Source: Chryseomicrobium palamuruense (lineage in GTDB: Bacteria; Bacillota; Bacilli; Bacillales_A; Planococcaceae). Taken from it: a stretch of 64,000 nt of DNA. Shown here piece by piece: positions 9,475 through 18,408 of the stretch (its first letter is position 1; every line of letters starts with the position of its first letter). Made by a program: the position numbers and the translations under genes. Under the pieces are notes generated by a model that was not told the origin of the DNA, did no database searches, and saw nothing but the letters and a program-made list of their open reading frames with translations. The DNA lies in assembly GCF_042649045.1 (NCBI RefSeq), contig NZ_JBHSEF010000009.1, positions 248,001-312,000 of the forward strand, given 5' to 3'.

Positions 9475-9654
9475 GTGTCAGAACAACCAAAAAAGATGTC
9501 ATTAAAAGAAGCTGTCGCTGCACAGCTCGAAGCGAAGAAAAATAAGCAACAACAAGGCCAAGCGAACCACTCCGTTGACGCTGGCGGAAAAAAGCTACAA
9601 TCCCAACAAGCAGGCAAGAAAGTAAGTACGACGCGCCGTAAAATGGGTAGCTAA
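9475..9654 (+). CDS. Small basic hypothetical protein
   Basis: A 59-residue hydrophilic protein rich in K and Q (MSLKEAVAAQLEAKKNKQQQ), with no membrane segment and a basic C-terminus (STTRRKMGS). I do not recognise it. It has a good ribosome site (GGAAGGGGATGG) that suits the GTG at 9475; an ATG at 9466 is too close to that site. It lies 60 bases after gabD and is closed by its own strong terminator, so it is probably real. The predicted form is a short amphipathic helix with a disordered tail. Confidence 0.6.
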   Translation: MSEQPKKMSLKEAVAAQLEAKKNKQQQGQANHSVDAGGKKLQSQQAGKKVSTTRRKMGS

Positions 9655-9661
9655 TGAGGAG

Positions 9662-9697
9662 CATCACAACCTTTCCGGGTTGTGGTGTTTTTTTTTG
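9662..9697 (+). terminator. Rho-independent terminator
   Basis: The stem CATCACAACC / GGTTGTGGTG is followed by nine or more T. Confidence 0.92.
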
Positions 9698-9734
9698 GGA
9701 CGCGATTGAGGGGAGGGTCCGTTCAGCGGCGGAG

Positions 9735-9746
9735 CCCGGTCCATTC
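9735..9746. repeat. Dispersed 12-mer shared with the repeat at 63.27 kb
   Basis: CCCGGTCCATTC occurs here in a GC-rich intergenic stretch (9698-9760). Its reverse complement occurs twice in the tandem repeat at 63272-63346. An AGGGTCCG a little upstream also matches the core of the 60-bp array at 16.5 kb. The link is suggestive only. Confidence 0.35.
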
Positions 9747-9879
9747 TATTTATCCATATGCGGCTGTAGTAAAGTTGTAATACGGTAAATTGTTTAAATA
9801 ATGAAAAAGTATAGTGTCCGCCAAATGATAAATTGCGTTACAATAGGACCATACCAACGGGCGAGGAGTGGAATTTGAA

Positions 9880-11727
9880 ATGGCCGCAGAGCTACGTGAA
9901 AAATGGGCAACTTATTATATGTCGAGCATCACATTGTTCGGTGGGTGTATTCTCTTTTGGTCTATCTTTCAGTTAAAACCTATTAGTAATCTGTGGATTC
10001 TCACACTTCTATTTGCTCTGCTCGTTGTGAGTGAGTATTATCCTATGCCGGTTTGGAGAGGGTTTACTGCCATTTCCTTTCCTATCCTGTATGTAAGCTT
10101 TTTACTATTCGATTTTACAGTTACGGCCGTTATGTATGCGATTGCCGTGTGTTTCGTTAATATAGTGCAACATAGGCCTCTACGAATTGTGTTGTTCAAC
10201 CCGGCTCAATTGACCATCAGTTTGTTTGTTTCGATGCAGTGTCTCAGATGGCTCGACGGCTGGATCCAATCACTTTCCATGTCGGATGCAGGTCAAGGCA
10301 TTGTACAATTTACCTTGATGCAGGTTGTCTTTTTTATCATCAATAACCTAATTGTCGATATCGTCTTGGTGCTTCGCCCGCAACCCTACACGGTCCAGGC
10401 TTGGGTGTCAAAAACATTGACGGAGTTGAGTGCCATCTTCATCTCCCTCATCTATGGAGGGATGCTATATGTCTTAGGAAGCCAGAATAGAGGCGACGTG
10501 GATGTTATCGCCTACTTTTTCTTTTTCTCGCCTTTAGTTGGATTCGCGCTGCTAAGCTCAGTCATCGTACGTCTCGGTGCCGAGAAGAGAAGAATGAAGG
10601 CGCTGTTTCGTATTACTTCTCAACTCAATCAACTGGTTCCGGGCAAATTCCAATTAACGCAATTGAAAAAACCATTTCAAGATTTTATCCAGGCAGATAG
10701 TTTTATGTTACTGATCAAAGAAGGCAAACAGTGGAAGGTTCAGCTTTCTCAGGCAGTTGATGAGCCAGAAGCAATCGACACGGACCCGGCTGTAAACGCC
10801 ATGCTAAGTAAGCAAGAACATCTTATTATTCGAGATACGAGAGCGACGAATGTTGTCAAAACAGACCTACTTCCCCCGGATTTGCGGAACCATGCCTATT
10901 TTCCACTTTGTGTAGAAGATGAAGTGCTGGGTCTATTGATGGTCGGGCGTAATCGGTCCAACAGCTTTACCGATGAAGATGTTCAATCCATTGCCACGTT
11001 GACCAATCAATTGGCTATCGCACTAAAATCAAGTCAGCTCGTCAAAGAAAAAGAAAAACGAGTGTTACTGGAAGAACGTAATAGGATTGCGCGAGATATC
11101 CATGACGGGATTGCTCAAACGCTAGCAGGTGTCGTGATGAAGTTGGAGACGGCAGAGCGCCGTATGCACACACAGCCTGAAATTACTTCGTCTTTGATTG
11201 ATACGAGTATCATCCAGCTGCGTCAAGGGCTAAAAAACGTCCGTGAATCCATTTATGCCCTTCGCCCTGACCCTACAGAGCGGGTCGGACTCACGGGTGC
11301 TGTTGCTGCCAAACTTGATGCCATCCGTTCAGAAGAGCCATTTGATCTGACGTTTGACGTCAAAGGTCATGAGAGAGAGCTACCCGCAGAATTGGAAAAA
11401 GAAATGTATGCCATCTTTCATGAAGGTCTGCAAAATGTGAAAAAGCATGCCCAGGCCAAAACAATTTCTGTATCCCTTGATTATCAAGATCAGCAAGTGG
11501 TTCTGAGGATTACAGACGACGGAAAAGGGTTCTCATTATACGAAGCATTGGTGGAGAAGAGAAAACTGTCCCATTTCGGGATTCTTCAGTTACACCAGTC
11601 TGCAGAAAAAATGGGTGCCACGCTTCATATCAACAGTGAACCGGGAGAAGGCACAGATATTACACTTACCGTTTCAGATGTTCCAGAGGAGGCCATAATC
11701 GATGATACGTTTGATTATAGTAGATGA
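9880..11727 (+). CDS. Membrane sensor histidine kinase (NarL/HisKA_3 type) with GAF domain
   Basis: A 615-residue two-component sensor kinase. An N-terminal block of about seven membrane helices (to residue ~240) is followed by a GAF domain (about 255-390), then the HisKA_3 box ERNRIARDIHDGIAQTL with the phosphorylated His near 408, and a HATPase with NVKKHAQA (N box) and DDGKGFS (G box). The input signal is unknown; the helix block is of the sensor type that may bind small ligands. I chose the ATG at 9880 (GCGAGGAG upstream); a GTG at 9868 overlaps the site. Its last 26 bases overlap the response regulator gene, so the pair is translationally linked. Confidence 0.85.
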   Translation: MAAELREKWATYYMSSITLFGGCILFWSIFQLKPISNLWILTLLFALLVVSEYYPMPVWRGFTAISFPILYVSFLLFDFTVTAVMYAIAVCFVNIVQHRPLRIVLFNPAQLTISLFVSMQCLRWLDGWIQSLSMSDAGQGIVQFTLMQVVFFIINNLIVDIVLVLRPQPYTVQAWVSKTLTELSAIFISLIYGGMLYVLGSQNRGDVDVIAYFFFFSPLVGFALLSSVIVRLGAEKRRMKALFRITSQLNQLVPGKFQLTQLKKPFQDFIQADSFMLLIKEGKQWKVQLSQAVDEPEAIDTDPAVNAMLSKQEHLIIRDTRATNVVKTDLLPPDLRNHAYFPLCVEDEVLGLLMVGRNRSNSFTDEDVQSIATLTNQLAIALKSSQLVKEKEKRVLLEERNRIARDIHDGIAQTLAGVVMKLETAERRMHTQPEITSSLIDTSIIQLRQGLKNVRESIYALRPDPTERVGLTGAVAAKLDAIRSEEPFDLTFDVKGHERELPAELEKEMYAIFHEGLQNVKKHAQAKTISVSLDYQDQQVVLRITDDGKGFSLYEALVEKRKLSHFGILQLHQSAEKMGATLHINSEPGEGTDITLTVSDVPEEAIIDDTFDYSR

Positions 11728-12352
11728 CCATGCGGTGTTGCGCGACGGATTGAAGACCATACTTGAATCTGAACAAGACATTCAAGTGATAGGAGAGGCG
11801 GAGTCAGGAAATCTGGCCATGAGCTTGGTGACAACATTAAAACCGGATGTGGTGCTCACAGATATCAATATGCCCGGGATGAACGGCATCGAAGTGACGA
11901 AAGCAATCAAACAGATTGATTCCCATGTCAAAGTATTGATTCTTACTATGCACAGCCATGAAGAGTACTTGATGGCTGCCATCAAAGAAGGGGCCGATGG
12001 GTATTTATTGAAAGATGCCCCGTCTAATCATGTGATTGATGCAATCCGAACTGTGCATACGGGTGAATCGGTCATTCATCCTTCGCTAACTAAAAAGTTG
12101 ATGAACTATCATCATCAACAGTTGAGAGAGGAAAAAACAGAGAACAAGTTGACAGGGCGTGAGCGTGACGTGTTGATCTGTTTGGTGGAAGGATTGACGA
12201 ACAAAGAAATTGGAGAACGATTGTTTGTCAGTGAAAAGACAGTAAAAATCCATGTCAGCAATATTTTCAAAAAATTGAATGTCAAAAGTCGCTCCCAAGT
12301 CGTGATCCACGCGGTGCAAAACGGCCTCGTTCCATTTCCCGATCAACGCTGA
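11702..12352 (+). CDS. LuxR/NarL-type response regulator
   Basis: A 216-residue response regulator and partner of the kinase before it. The receiver domain (1-120) has the acidic pair VDDH (D8, D9), the phospho-acceptor D54 in VLTDINMPGM, and the switch lysine in YLLKDA. The output domain (about 148-212) is a GerE/LuxR helix-turn-helix: LTGRERDVLICLVEGLTN then FVSEKTVKIHVSNIFKKL. AGAGGAGG precedes the ATG. Its targets are unknown. The secreted proteases start 160 bases downstream but after a terminator, so regulation of them is only a possibility. Confidence 0.9.
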   Translation: MIRLIIVDDHAVLRDGLKTILESEQDIQVIGEAESGNLAMSLVTTLKPDVVLTDINMPGMNGIEVTKAIKQIDSHVKVLILTMHSHEEYLMAAIKEGADGYLLKDAPSNHVIDAIRTVHTGESVIHPSLTKKLMNYHHQQLREEKTENKLTGRERDVLICLVEGLTNKEIGERLFVSEKTVKIHVSNIFKKLNVKSRSQVVIHAVQNGLVPFPDQR

Positions 12353-12360
12353 CACACCCG

Positions 12361-12394
12361 TCTGCTATACGTATATGTATAGCAGAATTTTTTA
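12361..12394 (+). terminator. Terminator of the two-component operon
   Basis: The stem TCTGCTATAC / GTATAGCAGA is followed by ATTTTTTATTT. Confidence 0.9.
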
Positions 12395-12511
12395 TTTACT
12401 ACGAAAGTAGTAGATGGACTAGGACCTAAATGACAAAAATCTACAACGAATGCAGAATAGTCGGAATTATAAATATATGTGATGATAAATAAAACGGAGA
12501 GGAGATAGTGT

Positions 12512-13939
12512 ATGAAACGACGTAATGGAATCATTTCTGCTTTACTCGCTACATCTATGCTTCTAACTGCAACTGTTTCGGCAGAAGTGAACGTAGGATC
12601 AGGCAGCCATCAAGGAGCAGTCATAGATCCCGAACTGAAGGAAACATTTGCAAAAGGAGCTTCTATTGCAGAGGTCATCGTCACGTTTGAAGACGAAGCA
12701 CTACATGACCGCTCAGCAATTTTGCAAGAACTGGGTGTTGATACAGGCGTTCACTTGAAAAGTTTACCGATGACAGGCCTTGTTGCTTCTGCAGACCTGG
12801 TGAACCAATTGGCGAAACATCCCGATGTTGAATCCATTTATGAAAATCGGGCACTGGCCTACGAAACGGCGGATGCCACTCACATGACAGGTGTGGATGC
12901 TCTTCGAACTGACGCTGCACTCACAAAAGCTAATGGCGGTTTTCCTATTACTGGGAAGGGGATTGGAGTGGTCATCAATGACAGTGGAATAGATGGAACT
13001 CATAAAGATCATGCATTTGGCGATCACCTCGTGCAAAACGTTCTAGGTTCAACGAACTTACATGCTGTTTCAGAATTGCTACCGATTTCATATGTGGACA
13101 ACGTTCCAAATACAGATTCCAATTCGGGTCATGGGACTCATGTAGCAGGAATTGTAGGGGGAACGGGTGCCATGTCATCTGGAAAGTATGAAGGAGCTGC
13201 ACCTGGGGCTAAGTTGATCGGCTATGGGTCTGGTGCAGGGATTGCAATGCTAGATACACTTGGTGGCTTTGACTATGCACTTACCCATCAACGCGAGTAC
13301 AACATTCGTGTCATTACCAATTCATGGGGAGATACGAGTCAAGCGGGGAAAGCGTTTGATCCAACAGATCCGATTAATGTGGCAACCAAAAAACTATATG
13401 ACCGTGGCATTATTACCGTTTTTTCAGCTGGAAATTCAGGTCCTGCCGCAGCCACGATTTCAGGAAACTATAAAAAAGCACCTTGGGTTATTACTGTAGC
13501 AGCAGGGGACAAATCCTATCAGCTCGCTAACTTTTCTTCTCGAGGTCAAGCAAGTGTTGGTGGTACAGTAACGGTCGACGGAGAGACATGGAACTGGGAA
13601 GACCGTCCGACAGTAACGGCGCCTGGATCTAAAATTGTATCTACTCGCGTCATCTCACCTCTTCCTTTACTAGGTGCGAGTTCGGATGCAACCGAAATTG
13701 ACCCGGCGCATGTCCCTTATTATACAACGATGAGTGGCACCTCTATGGCGGCACCTCATGTAGCAGGGATCGTAGCTTTAATGTTAGAGGCAGACCCCAC
13801 ATTGACAGGAGTTGAAATCAAAGAAATTCTTGAAACTACAGCCAAGCCGATGGAAGGTTATGAAAAGTGGGAGGCCGGTGCAGGTTACGTAGATGCATAT
13901 CGCGCAGTGAAACACGTGATGAACTCAAAATCAAATTAA
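12512..13939 (+). CDS. Secreted subtilisin-family (S8) serine protease
   Basis: A 475-residue preproprotein. A Sec signal peptide (about 1-24, cut after VSA) is followed by an inhibitor-I9-like propeptide (EVIVTFEDEA ... KSLPMTGLVAS, to about residue 115) and the S8 catalytic domain. The catalytic triad is D157 (VINDSGIDGTHKDH), H207 (NSGHGTHVAG) and S411 (MSGTSMAAPHVAG), with the oxyanion Asn in SAGNSGP. It secretes an endopeptidase with no C-terminal anchor. GGAGAGGAG precedes the ATG. Eighteen bases separate it from a close paralogue, so this is a tandem duplication and probably an operon. Alternative narrow names (bacillopeptidase, halolysin) cannot be decided. Confidence 0.92.
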   Translation: MKRRNGIISALLATSMLLTATVSAEVNVGSGSHQGAVIDPELKETFAKGASIAEVIVTFEDEALHDRSAILQELGVDTGVHLKSLPMTGLVASADLVNQLAKHPDVESIYENRALAYETADATHMTGVDALRTDAALTKANGGFPITGKGIGVVINDSGIDGTHKDHAFGDHLVQNVLGSTNLHAVSELLPISYVDNVPNTDSNSGHGTHVAGIVGGTGAMSSGKYEGAAPGAKLIGYGSGAGIAMLDTLGGFDYALTHQREYNIRVITNSWGDTSQAGKAFDPTDPINVATKKLYDRGIITVFSAGNSGPAAATISGNYKKAPWVITVAAGDKSYQLANFSSRGQASVGGTVTVDGETWNWEDRPTVTAPGSKIVSTRVISPLPLLGASSDATEIDPAHVPYYTTMSGTSMAAPHVAGIVALMLEADPTLTGVEIKEILETTAKPMEGYEKWEAGAGYVDAYRAVKHVMNSKSN

Positions 13940-13957
13940 ATTTGAGAGGAGAATATA

Positions 13958-16420
13958 ATGAAACGTTTATGGATAATTTTGATTGCCTTTGTCCTTGCTT
14001 TTCCTCTAGGTACGGGAGGCCAGGTGTCTGCGGAGACACTTCCCGTCGTCGATGAAGAAATTTTTGAAGCATTGGTAACTTCCAATGTAGCTGAAGTAAT
14101 TGTCACATTCCACGGAGAAGGCCCGGTACAGCCAACGCACCTTGACCTATTGGAAGAGGCGGGTGTGTCGACAGGGATGAGTCTGAAGAGTTTACCGATG
14201 GTCGGTGTGCTTGCTTCTCAACAAGCAGTCGAACGTCTAGCCCAAATGCCGGAAGTACGTTCCATTTTCTTAAACGAAGAACTTACGTATTTCAATGCAG
14301 ATGCTACAGCTATCACAGGCGTAGATAAAGCGATGACGGATTCAAAGTTTAAAGAAATGAACGGCGGATTCCCTGTATCAGGCGCTGGCGTCGGCGTCGT
14401 AGTGAATGACAGTGGGGTAGATGGCACTCATAAAGATCATGAGTTTGGCCGAAATCTTGTACAAAATGTCATGGGTTCATTGAACTTAAATGCTCTAGAA
14501 CCTACACTACTTCCCGTTTCTTACGTAGAGAATGTAGTGAATACAGATACAAACTCTGGACACGGGACGCACGTGGCAGGAACTGTCGGTGGAACAGGTG
14601 CCATGTCTTCAGGAAAATATGAAGGAGCCGCACCAGGAGCCGATCTTATCGGGTATGGTTCTGGCGCAGCACTATTTGTCTTAGATGGAATTGGAGGCTT
14701 TGACTACGCTATCACAAATCAAACACGTTATGGCATTCGTGTCATCACCAACTCATGGGGTTCAAGTGGAGGTTTTGAACCGGAGCATCCAATCAACTTG
14801 GCAAGTAAAGCCGCATATGACCGTGGAATCACTGTGTTGTTTGCGGCAGGTAATGAAGGTCCGGGAGAAAATACGCATAATCCTTATGCTAAAGCGCCAT
14901 GGGTCATCTCTGTAGCGGCTGGAGTGAAGGATGGAACGCTTGCGGACTTTTCTTCTCGCGGGACAAACGGTGTCGGAGGAACGTTCACGATGAACGGTCA
15001 GGAGTGGTCATGGAAAGATGAACCAACGGTTACAGCACCAGGTGTAGACATTGTATCTACTCGTGTCATCTCGCCTGTAGGTACACTTGGGATCGACCAA
15101 GATGTCAGCTCGCTCGATCCGGCTCATCTGCCTTACTATACAACGATGAGCGGTACATCGATGGCAACACCACTAGTAGCTGGAATCGTGGCATTACTAC
15201 TAGAAGCAGATCCAACATTGTCGCCGCAAGAAATTAAAGATATTCTCGTGTCGACGTCGACGAATATGCCAGGTTACGAAACATGGGAAGTGGGGGCAGG
15301 GTACGTCAATGCCTATGCTGCTCTAGATACCGTGTTTAACGGAAAAGAGTTTGGTTCTACATTGAACAGCAACCAGACATTTGCCAGTCATGTAGAAGCG
15401 AACACGGAATACGATGATTTCTCCGTTGTCTACGACCCGACAAAAGTAACATCAGACAACACGACAACGTTTACAGTAGAGCAAGGGATCAGCACGTTAT
15501 CTGCAAAAGTGAACGCGCAAGGGATTTTAAAAGAGACAGGGAATCCGATTAATTTAATCTTGATTGCTCCAGATGGTACGGAATACAGTTCAGGAATCAG
15601 CTTGCTTTTTCCTACTACTTTTGACCGGACTGTTACTGTTTCTTCACCAAAGGCAGGAACATGGAAAGCGGAAATCCGAGGATTAAGAGGTTCGGATGCC
15701 AATCCTGTTGGAGTTGCTTTGCCTGAAACCGTTCAAGGAAAGTTGTCGTTCTTAAAAGTGGGCGGTTACACAGGATTATCAGATATTGCTAATCATCCGG
15801 CGGCTGGGGCTATTCAATTAGGCGTCCAGGAACGATTGTTTGATGGTCTGTCATCGGGGAAATTTAATCCTGACAGTCCATTGCTTCGAAAAGATATGGC
15901 ACGCTATTTGGTCATGGGAGCGGGGATCAAACAAGCGCTGCCTATATCCGGAACGAGCAGCTTTTCAGATGTTAAAGTTAAGGATGGAAGCTTTATCGAA
16001 GCGGTGACGGCAAAAGGATCCGCACTACGTGACCCATCGCACTATCAAAAAGGTGTCATGGTTGCGGCGTCTGCAGGGAAGTTCGCACCTAAGTCTGCCG
16101 TTACACGAGCAGAACTTGCCTACTCTTTAGTCCAGGCATTAGGTCTACAACAACAAGCAGAGAAATTTACTGGAACTGTTACAGTGCAGTACAAAGATGA
16201 ACGACTCCCAATTGAAGATGCAGAACAAATTCCTGAAAATCTTAAAGGATATGTGCAAGTCGCACTTGATCTGAATATTGTACATGCTTATTTTTCAAGT
16301 AAACAAGATCCATATGCACTTCAGCCTACGGTGAAAGTTTCATTCTCACCATCAGCTACGGTTACACGCGGGGAATATGCTGTCGCAAAAGTTCGTTATT
16401 ACAACGCATTTCTCAAGTAA
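13958..16420 (+). CDS. S8 serine protease with C-terminal SLH modules
   Basis: An 820-residue surface protease paralogous to the one before it. Signal peptide about 1-26 (VSAE), propeptide to about 110, then a catalytic domain with D151 (VVNDSGVDG), H202 (NSGHGTHVAG) and S401 (MSGTSMATP). After residue ~470 comes a beta-rich module (about 475-600), then three S-layer-homology-like modules (about 610-820). These are recognisable by GAIQLGVQERLFDGL..FNPDSPLLRKDMARYL, FAPKSAVTRAELAYSL and FSPSATVTRGEYAVAK. The SLH part should hold the enzyme on pyruvylated cell-wall polymer, so this copy is anchored while its twin is free. GAGGAG precedes the ATG. A strong terminator follows. Confidence 0.92.
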   Translation: MKRLWIILIAFVLAFPLGTGGQVSAETLPVVDEEIFEALVTSNVAEVIVTFHGEGPVQPTHLDLLEEAGVSTGMSLKSLPMVGVLASQQAVERLAQMPEVRSIFLNEELTYFNADATAITGVDKAMTDSKFKEMNGGFPVSGAGVGVVVNDSGVDGTHKDHEFGRNLVQNVMGSLNLNALEPTLLPVSYVENVVNTDTNSGHGTHVAGTVGGTGAMSSGKYEGAAPGADLIGYGSGAALFVLDGIGGFDYAITNQTRYGIRVITNSWGSSGGFEPEHPINLASKAAYDRGITVLFAAGNEGPGENTHNPYAKAPWVISVAAGVKDGTLADFSSRGTNGVGGTFTMNGQEWSWKDEPTVTAPGVDIVSTRVISPVGTLGIDQDVSSLDPAHLPYYTTMSGTSMATPLVAGIVALLLEADPTLSPQEIKDILVSTSTNMPGYETWEVGAGYVNAYAALDTVFNGKEFGSTLNSNQTFASHVEANTEYDDFSVVYDPTKVTSDNTTTFTVEQGISTLSAKVNAQGILKETGNPINLILIAPDGTEYSSGISLLFPTTFDRTVTVSSPKAGTWKAEIRGLRGSDANPVGVALPETVQGKLSFLKVGGYTGLSDIANHPAAGAIQLGVQERLFDGLSSGKFNPDSPLLRKDMARYLVMGAGIKQALPISGTSSFSDVKVKDGSFIEAVTAKGSALRDPSHYQKGVMVAASAGKFAPKSAVTRAELAYSLVQALGLQQQAEKFTGTVTVQYKDERLPIEDAEQIPENLKGYVQVALDLNIVHAYFSSKQDPYALQPTVKVSFSPSATVTRGEYAVAKVRYYNAFLK

Positions 16421-16435
16421 ATAGGGACCACGAGA

Positions 16436-16466
16436 AGCTACCCGTCGATTGGCGGGTAGCTTTTTG
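16436..16466 (+). terminator. Terminator of the protease pair
   Basis: The stem AGCTACCCG / CGGGTAGCT is followed by TTTTT. Confidence 0.92.
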
Positions 16467-16470
16467 GTGA

Positions 16471-16780
16471 ACTCCACACCCCCGAACCCAGGGTCCGACC
16501 GTGTCGTGAACCCACCCGCGTTCCTACCCGGCGACCCACCCCCGAACCCAGGGTCCGACCGTGTCGTGAACCCACCCGCGTTCCTACTCGGCGACCCACC
16601 CCCGAACCCAGGGTCCGACCGTGTCGTGAACCCACCCGCGTTCCTACTCGGCGACCCACCCCCGAACCCAGGGTCCGACCGTGTCGTGAACCCAGGGTCC
16701 GACCGTGTCGTGAACCCACCCGCGTTCCTACCCGGCGACCCACCCCCGAACCCAGGGTCCGACCGTGTCGTGAACCCACC
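16471..16780. repeat. 60-bp GC-rich tandem repeat array
   Basis: Five near-perfect copies of a 60-base unit with core GGGTCCGACCGTGTCGTGAA. Copies 1 to 4 start at a fixed 60-base spacing, then an extra 24-base partial unit is inserted at about 16690, then a final copy follows. The copies differ by little more than C/T in CTACCCGG versus CTACTCGG. The array is far richer in GC than its surroundings. Because 60 is divisible by 3, several frames on both strands stay open across it; these frames have proline/arginine-rich period-20 translations and no ribosome sites, so I treat them as artefacts. The right edge cuts into the DUF4126 reading frame. Confidence 0.95.
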
Positions 16781-16822
16781 TCTTACTTAGATTGGGTCAA
16801 CCTGTCTGCTACATTTGACTGG

Positions 16823-17248
16823 ATGGGAACACTCCCTGCGCTGATTGCGTTTGGTGTCGCCACTGTCGTGGAGGTCGGCGCTTATTACTTACCGGTTATT
16901 GATAACTTTTTATCCGTGCATGCAGCTCCGGCTGCAGCGGTAGCAGGTGTCCTCTTGACCGCCTCATTTTTAATGGATAGCAACCCGTTAGTCACGTGGG
17001 CGGTAGCGATTATTGCGGGAGGCGGAGCGGCCACTCTTACGAATGCGGCGAGCGGAACAGCGCGTGTGGCAAGCACAGCGACGACAACAGGTATAGCGAA
17101 CCCTGCTCTGTCTGTGGTGGAAGATGTCACTGCAGTGTCTGTTTCAGTCATTTCGATTTTCATACCCTTTCTCGGGATCCTCCTCGTCCTCGTCGCTTCC
17201 TTTCTTATTTGGCGAATGCGCAAAAAACGACGAGCAGCGTATAGCTAG
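16823..17248 (+). CDS. DUF4126 family membrane protein, 5'-truncated by the repeat array
   Basis: 141 residues from the ATG at 16823, with four hydrophobic segments and a basic C-terminus. ALIAFGVATVVEVGAYYLP, AIIAGGGAA and NAASGTARVAS fit the DUF4126 family, whose members usually have about 45-50 more residues at the N-terminus. In the same frame, coding-like sequence continues upstream of the ATG as SYLDWVNLSATFDW (16781-16822), then the frame enters the GC-rich array with no start codon. No ribosome site precedes 16823. I infer that the first helix and the start were lost or overwritten by the array, so the gene is probably a pseudogene, or is read from an unusual start. A terminator follows it. 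Confidence 0.7.
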   Translation: MGTLPALIAFGVATVVEVGAYYLPVIDNFLSVHAAPAAAVAGVLLTASFLMDSNPLVTWAVAIIAGGGAATLTNAASGTARVASTATTTGIANPALSVVEDVTAVSVSVISIFIPFLGILLVLVASFLIWRMRKKRRAAYS

Positions 17249-17253
17249 ACCAC

Positions 17254-17286
17254 AAAAAAGGACGGCCACCTCGGCCGTCCTTTTAG
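17254..17286. terminator. Bidirectional terminator
   Basis: The stem AAAAGGACGGCC / GGCCGTCCTTTT lies between the convergent DUF4126 and reductase genes. Confidence 0.92.
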
Positions 17287-18320
17287 CTATATAAAAGTTC
17301 TTTATTTTTCTCTTTAAAGATTTCGTTGTGTGAAGAAACCATTGCCACTTTCTCAGCCGTTGGTTCTATATACAGCTTTGCTCGGTTGACGGCATTCGCC
17401 GCATCATGGAAGCATCCGGCAATCAAATTCACCTTGCTGCTGTGGATCAAGATGTCTCCTGCAGCAAAAATTCCAGGAACAGACGTCTCACTTGCATCCG
17501 AACCAATCACACGAGAGTATTCATCGAGTTCAAAATCAAACGAGCTATTTTGCAGCAAGTCCGCATCGATTTCGTAGCCGTGATTGATGATTACTTCGTC
17601 CACAGTTAGTTCCGATTTGTCTCCTGTTAGTTCATCCTTCACTTCCACACGGTCAATGGCTTGACCTTCCGCGTCGGCAATCAATTTGCAGATGGTTGTA
17701 TTGAAGAGGCACTTAACACCACTATTCAGTAATTGCTCGATCTGCGCTTCATGAGCACCCGTGAAGGCTTCTTTGCGGTAGACAACTGTTACAGAGGCTG
17801 CCAAAGGAGCTAGTTCGTTTGCCCAGTCGATCGCAGCATTCCCACCTCCGGAAATGACCACATGACGCCCTTCAAATTGTCGAAGTGATTTTACTACATA
17901 ATGAAGGTTAGACACTTCATATCGGTCCGCGCCTTCGATCGCAAGTTTCTGAGGTTTTAAAATACCGCTTCCGAGTGCCATTACAATCGTTTTTGAATAA
18001 TGTTTCTCGCCAGAATCTGTGTGCAGGCAAAATGTTTCGTCTTCCAGACGTTCAATCCGAGTGACTTTTGTACTCAAGTGGATTGTCGGATGAAATGTTT
18101 TCGCTTGTTTCACAAGCTGTTCAATCAGTTGGGCAGCTGGGAGCGGAGGCTGTCCACCAACATCCCAAACCATTTTTTCCATATAGACATTGAGTTTTCC
18201 GCCGAGCACTTGTTGCGCGTCAAGAATTTTCGTCTTAAGTCCGCGCAAGCCACTATAAAAAGCGGAGTACAGTCCGGCAGGGCCGGCTCCAATGATGGTT
18301 ATATCAAATACGTCTCTCAT
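17283..18320 (-). CDS. Ferredoxin/flavodoxin-NADP+ reductase, YumC/YcgT-type
   Basis: A 345-residue FAD enzyme of the thioredoxin-reductase-like ferredoxin-NADP reductases. It has an N-terminal FAD site IIGAGPAGLYSAFY (about 7-20), NADPH-binding GGGNAAIDWANEL in the middle, and the C-terminal FAD motif GIFAAGDIL. The CxxC of true thioredoxin reductases is missing, which supports Fnr. It supplies electrons to ferredoxin or flavodoxin. The start at 18320 has GGAGCG upstream; longer readings of the frame run through the Fur-box region and are not likely. A Fur-like box lies in its leader, so it is probably induced by iron limitation; reductive release of iron from siderophores is a plausible role. 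Confidence 0.85.
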   Translation of the reverse strand: MRDVFDITIIGAGPAGLYSAFYSGLRGLKTKILDAQQVLGGKLNVYMEKMVWDVGGQPPLPAAQLIEQLVKQAKTFHPTIHLSTKVTRIERLEDETFCLHTDSGEKHYSKTIVMALGSGILKPQKLAIEGADRYEVSNLHYVVKSLRQFEGRHVVISGGGNAAIDWANELAPLAASVTVVYRKEAFTGAHEAQIEQLLNSGVKCLFNTTICKLIADAEGQAIDRVEVKDELTGDKSELTVDEVIINHGYEIDADLLQNSSFDFELDEYSRVIGSDASETSVPGIFAAGDILIHSSKVNLIAGCFHDAANAVNRAKLYIEPTAEKVAMVSSHNEIFKEKNKELLYS

Positions 18321-18339
18321 AATTTTCGCTCCATTCAAA

Positions 18340-18354
18340 TGAGAAAAGTTATCA
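18340..18354. promoter_or_regulatory. Fur box in the reductase leader
   Basis: TGAGAAAAGTTATCA matches the Bacillus Fur 7-1-7 consensus TGATAATNATTATCA at 11 of the 14 fixed bases. It lies 20 bases before the reductase start on the minus strand. Confidence 0.7.
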
Positions 18355-18362
18355 TTTATTCG

Positions 18363-18391
18363 TTGACATGTCGATTGTAACGTATTAAAGT
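18363..18391 (+). promoter_or_regulatory. Sigma-A promoter of the siderophore ABC operon
   Basis: A perfect -35 TTGACA (18363-18368) is separated by 17 bases from TAAAGT (18386-18391). The start point would lie just before the second Fur box. Confidence 0.65.
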
Positions 18392-18408
18392 AAGTTTGTA
18401 AATGAAAC

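Noticed and set aside
16438..16790. Long open frames on both strands across the 60-bp array (period-20 proline/glycine/arginine repeats)
   Set aside because: They arise because the unit length is divisible by 3 and the unit lacks stops. No ribosome site or promoter is linked to them, and both strands are equally open.
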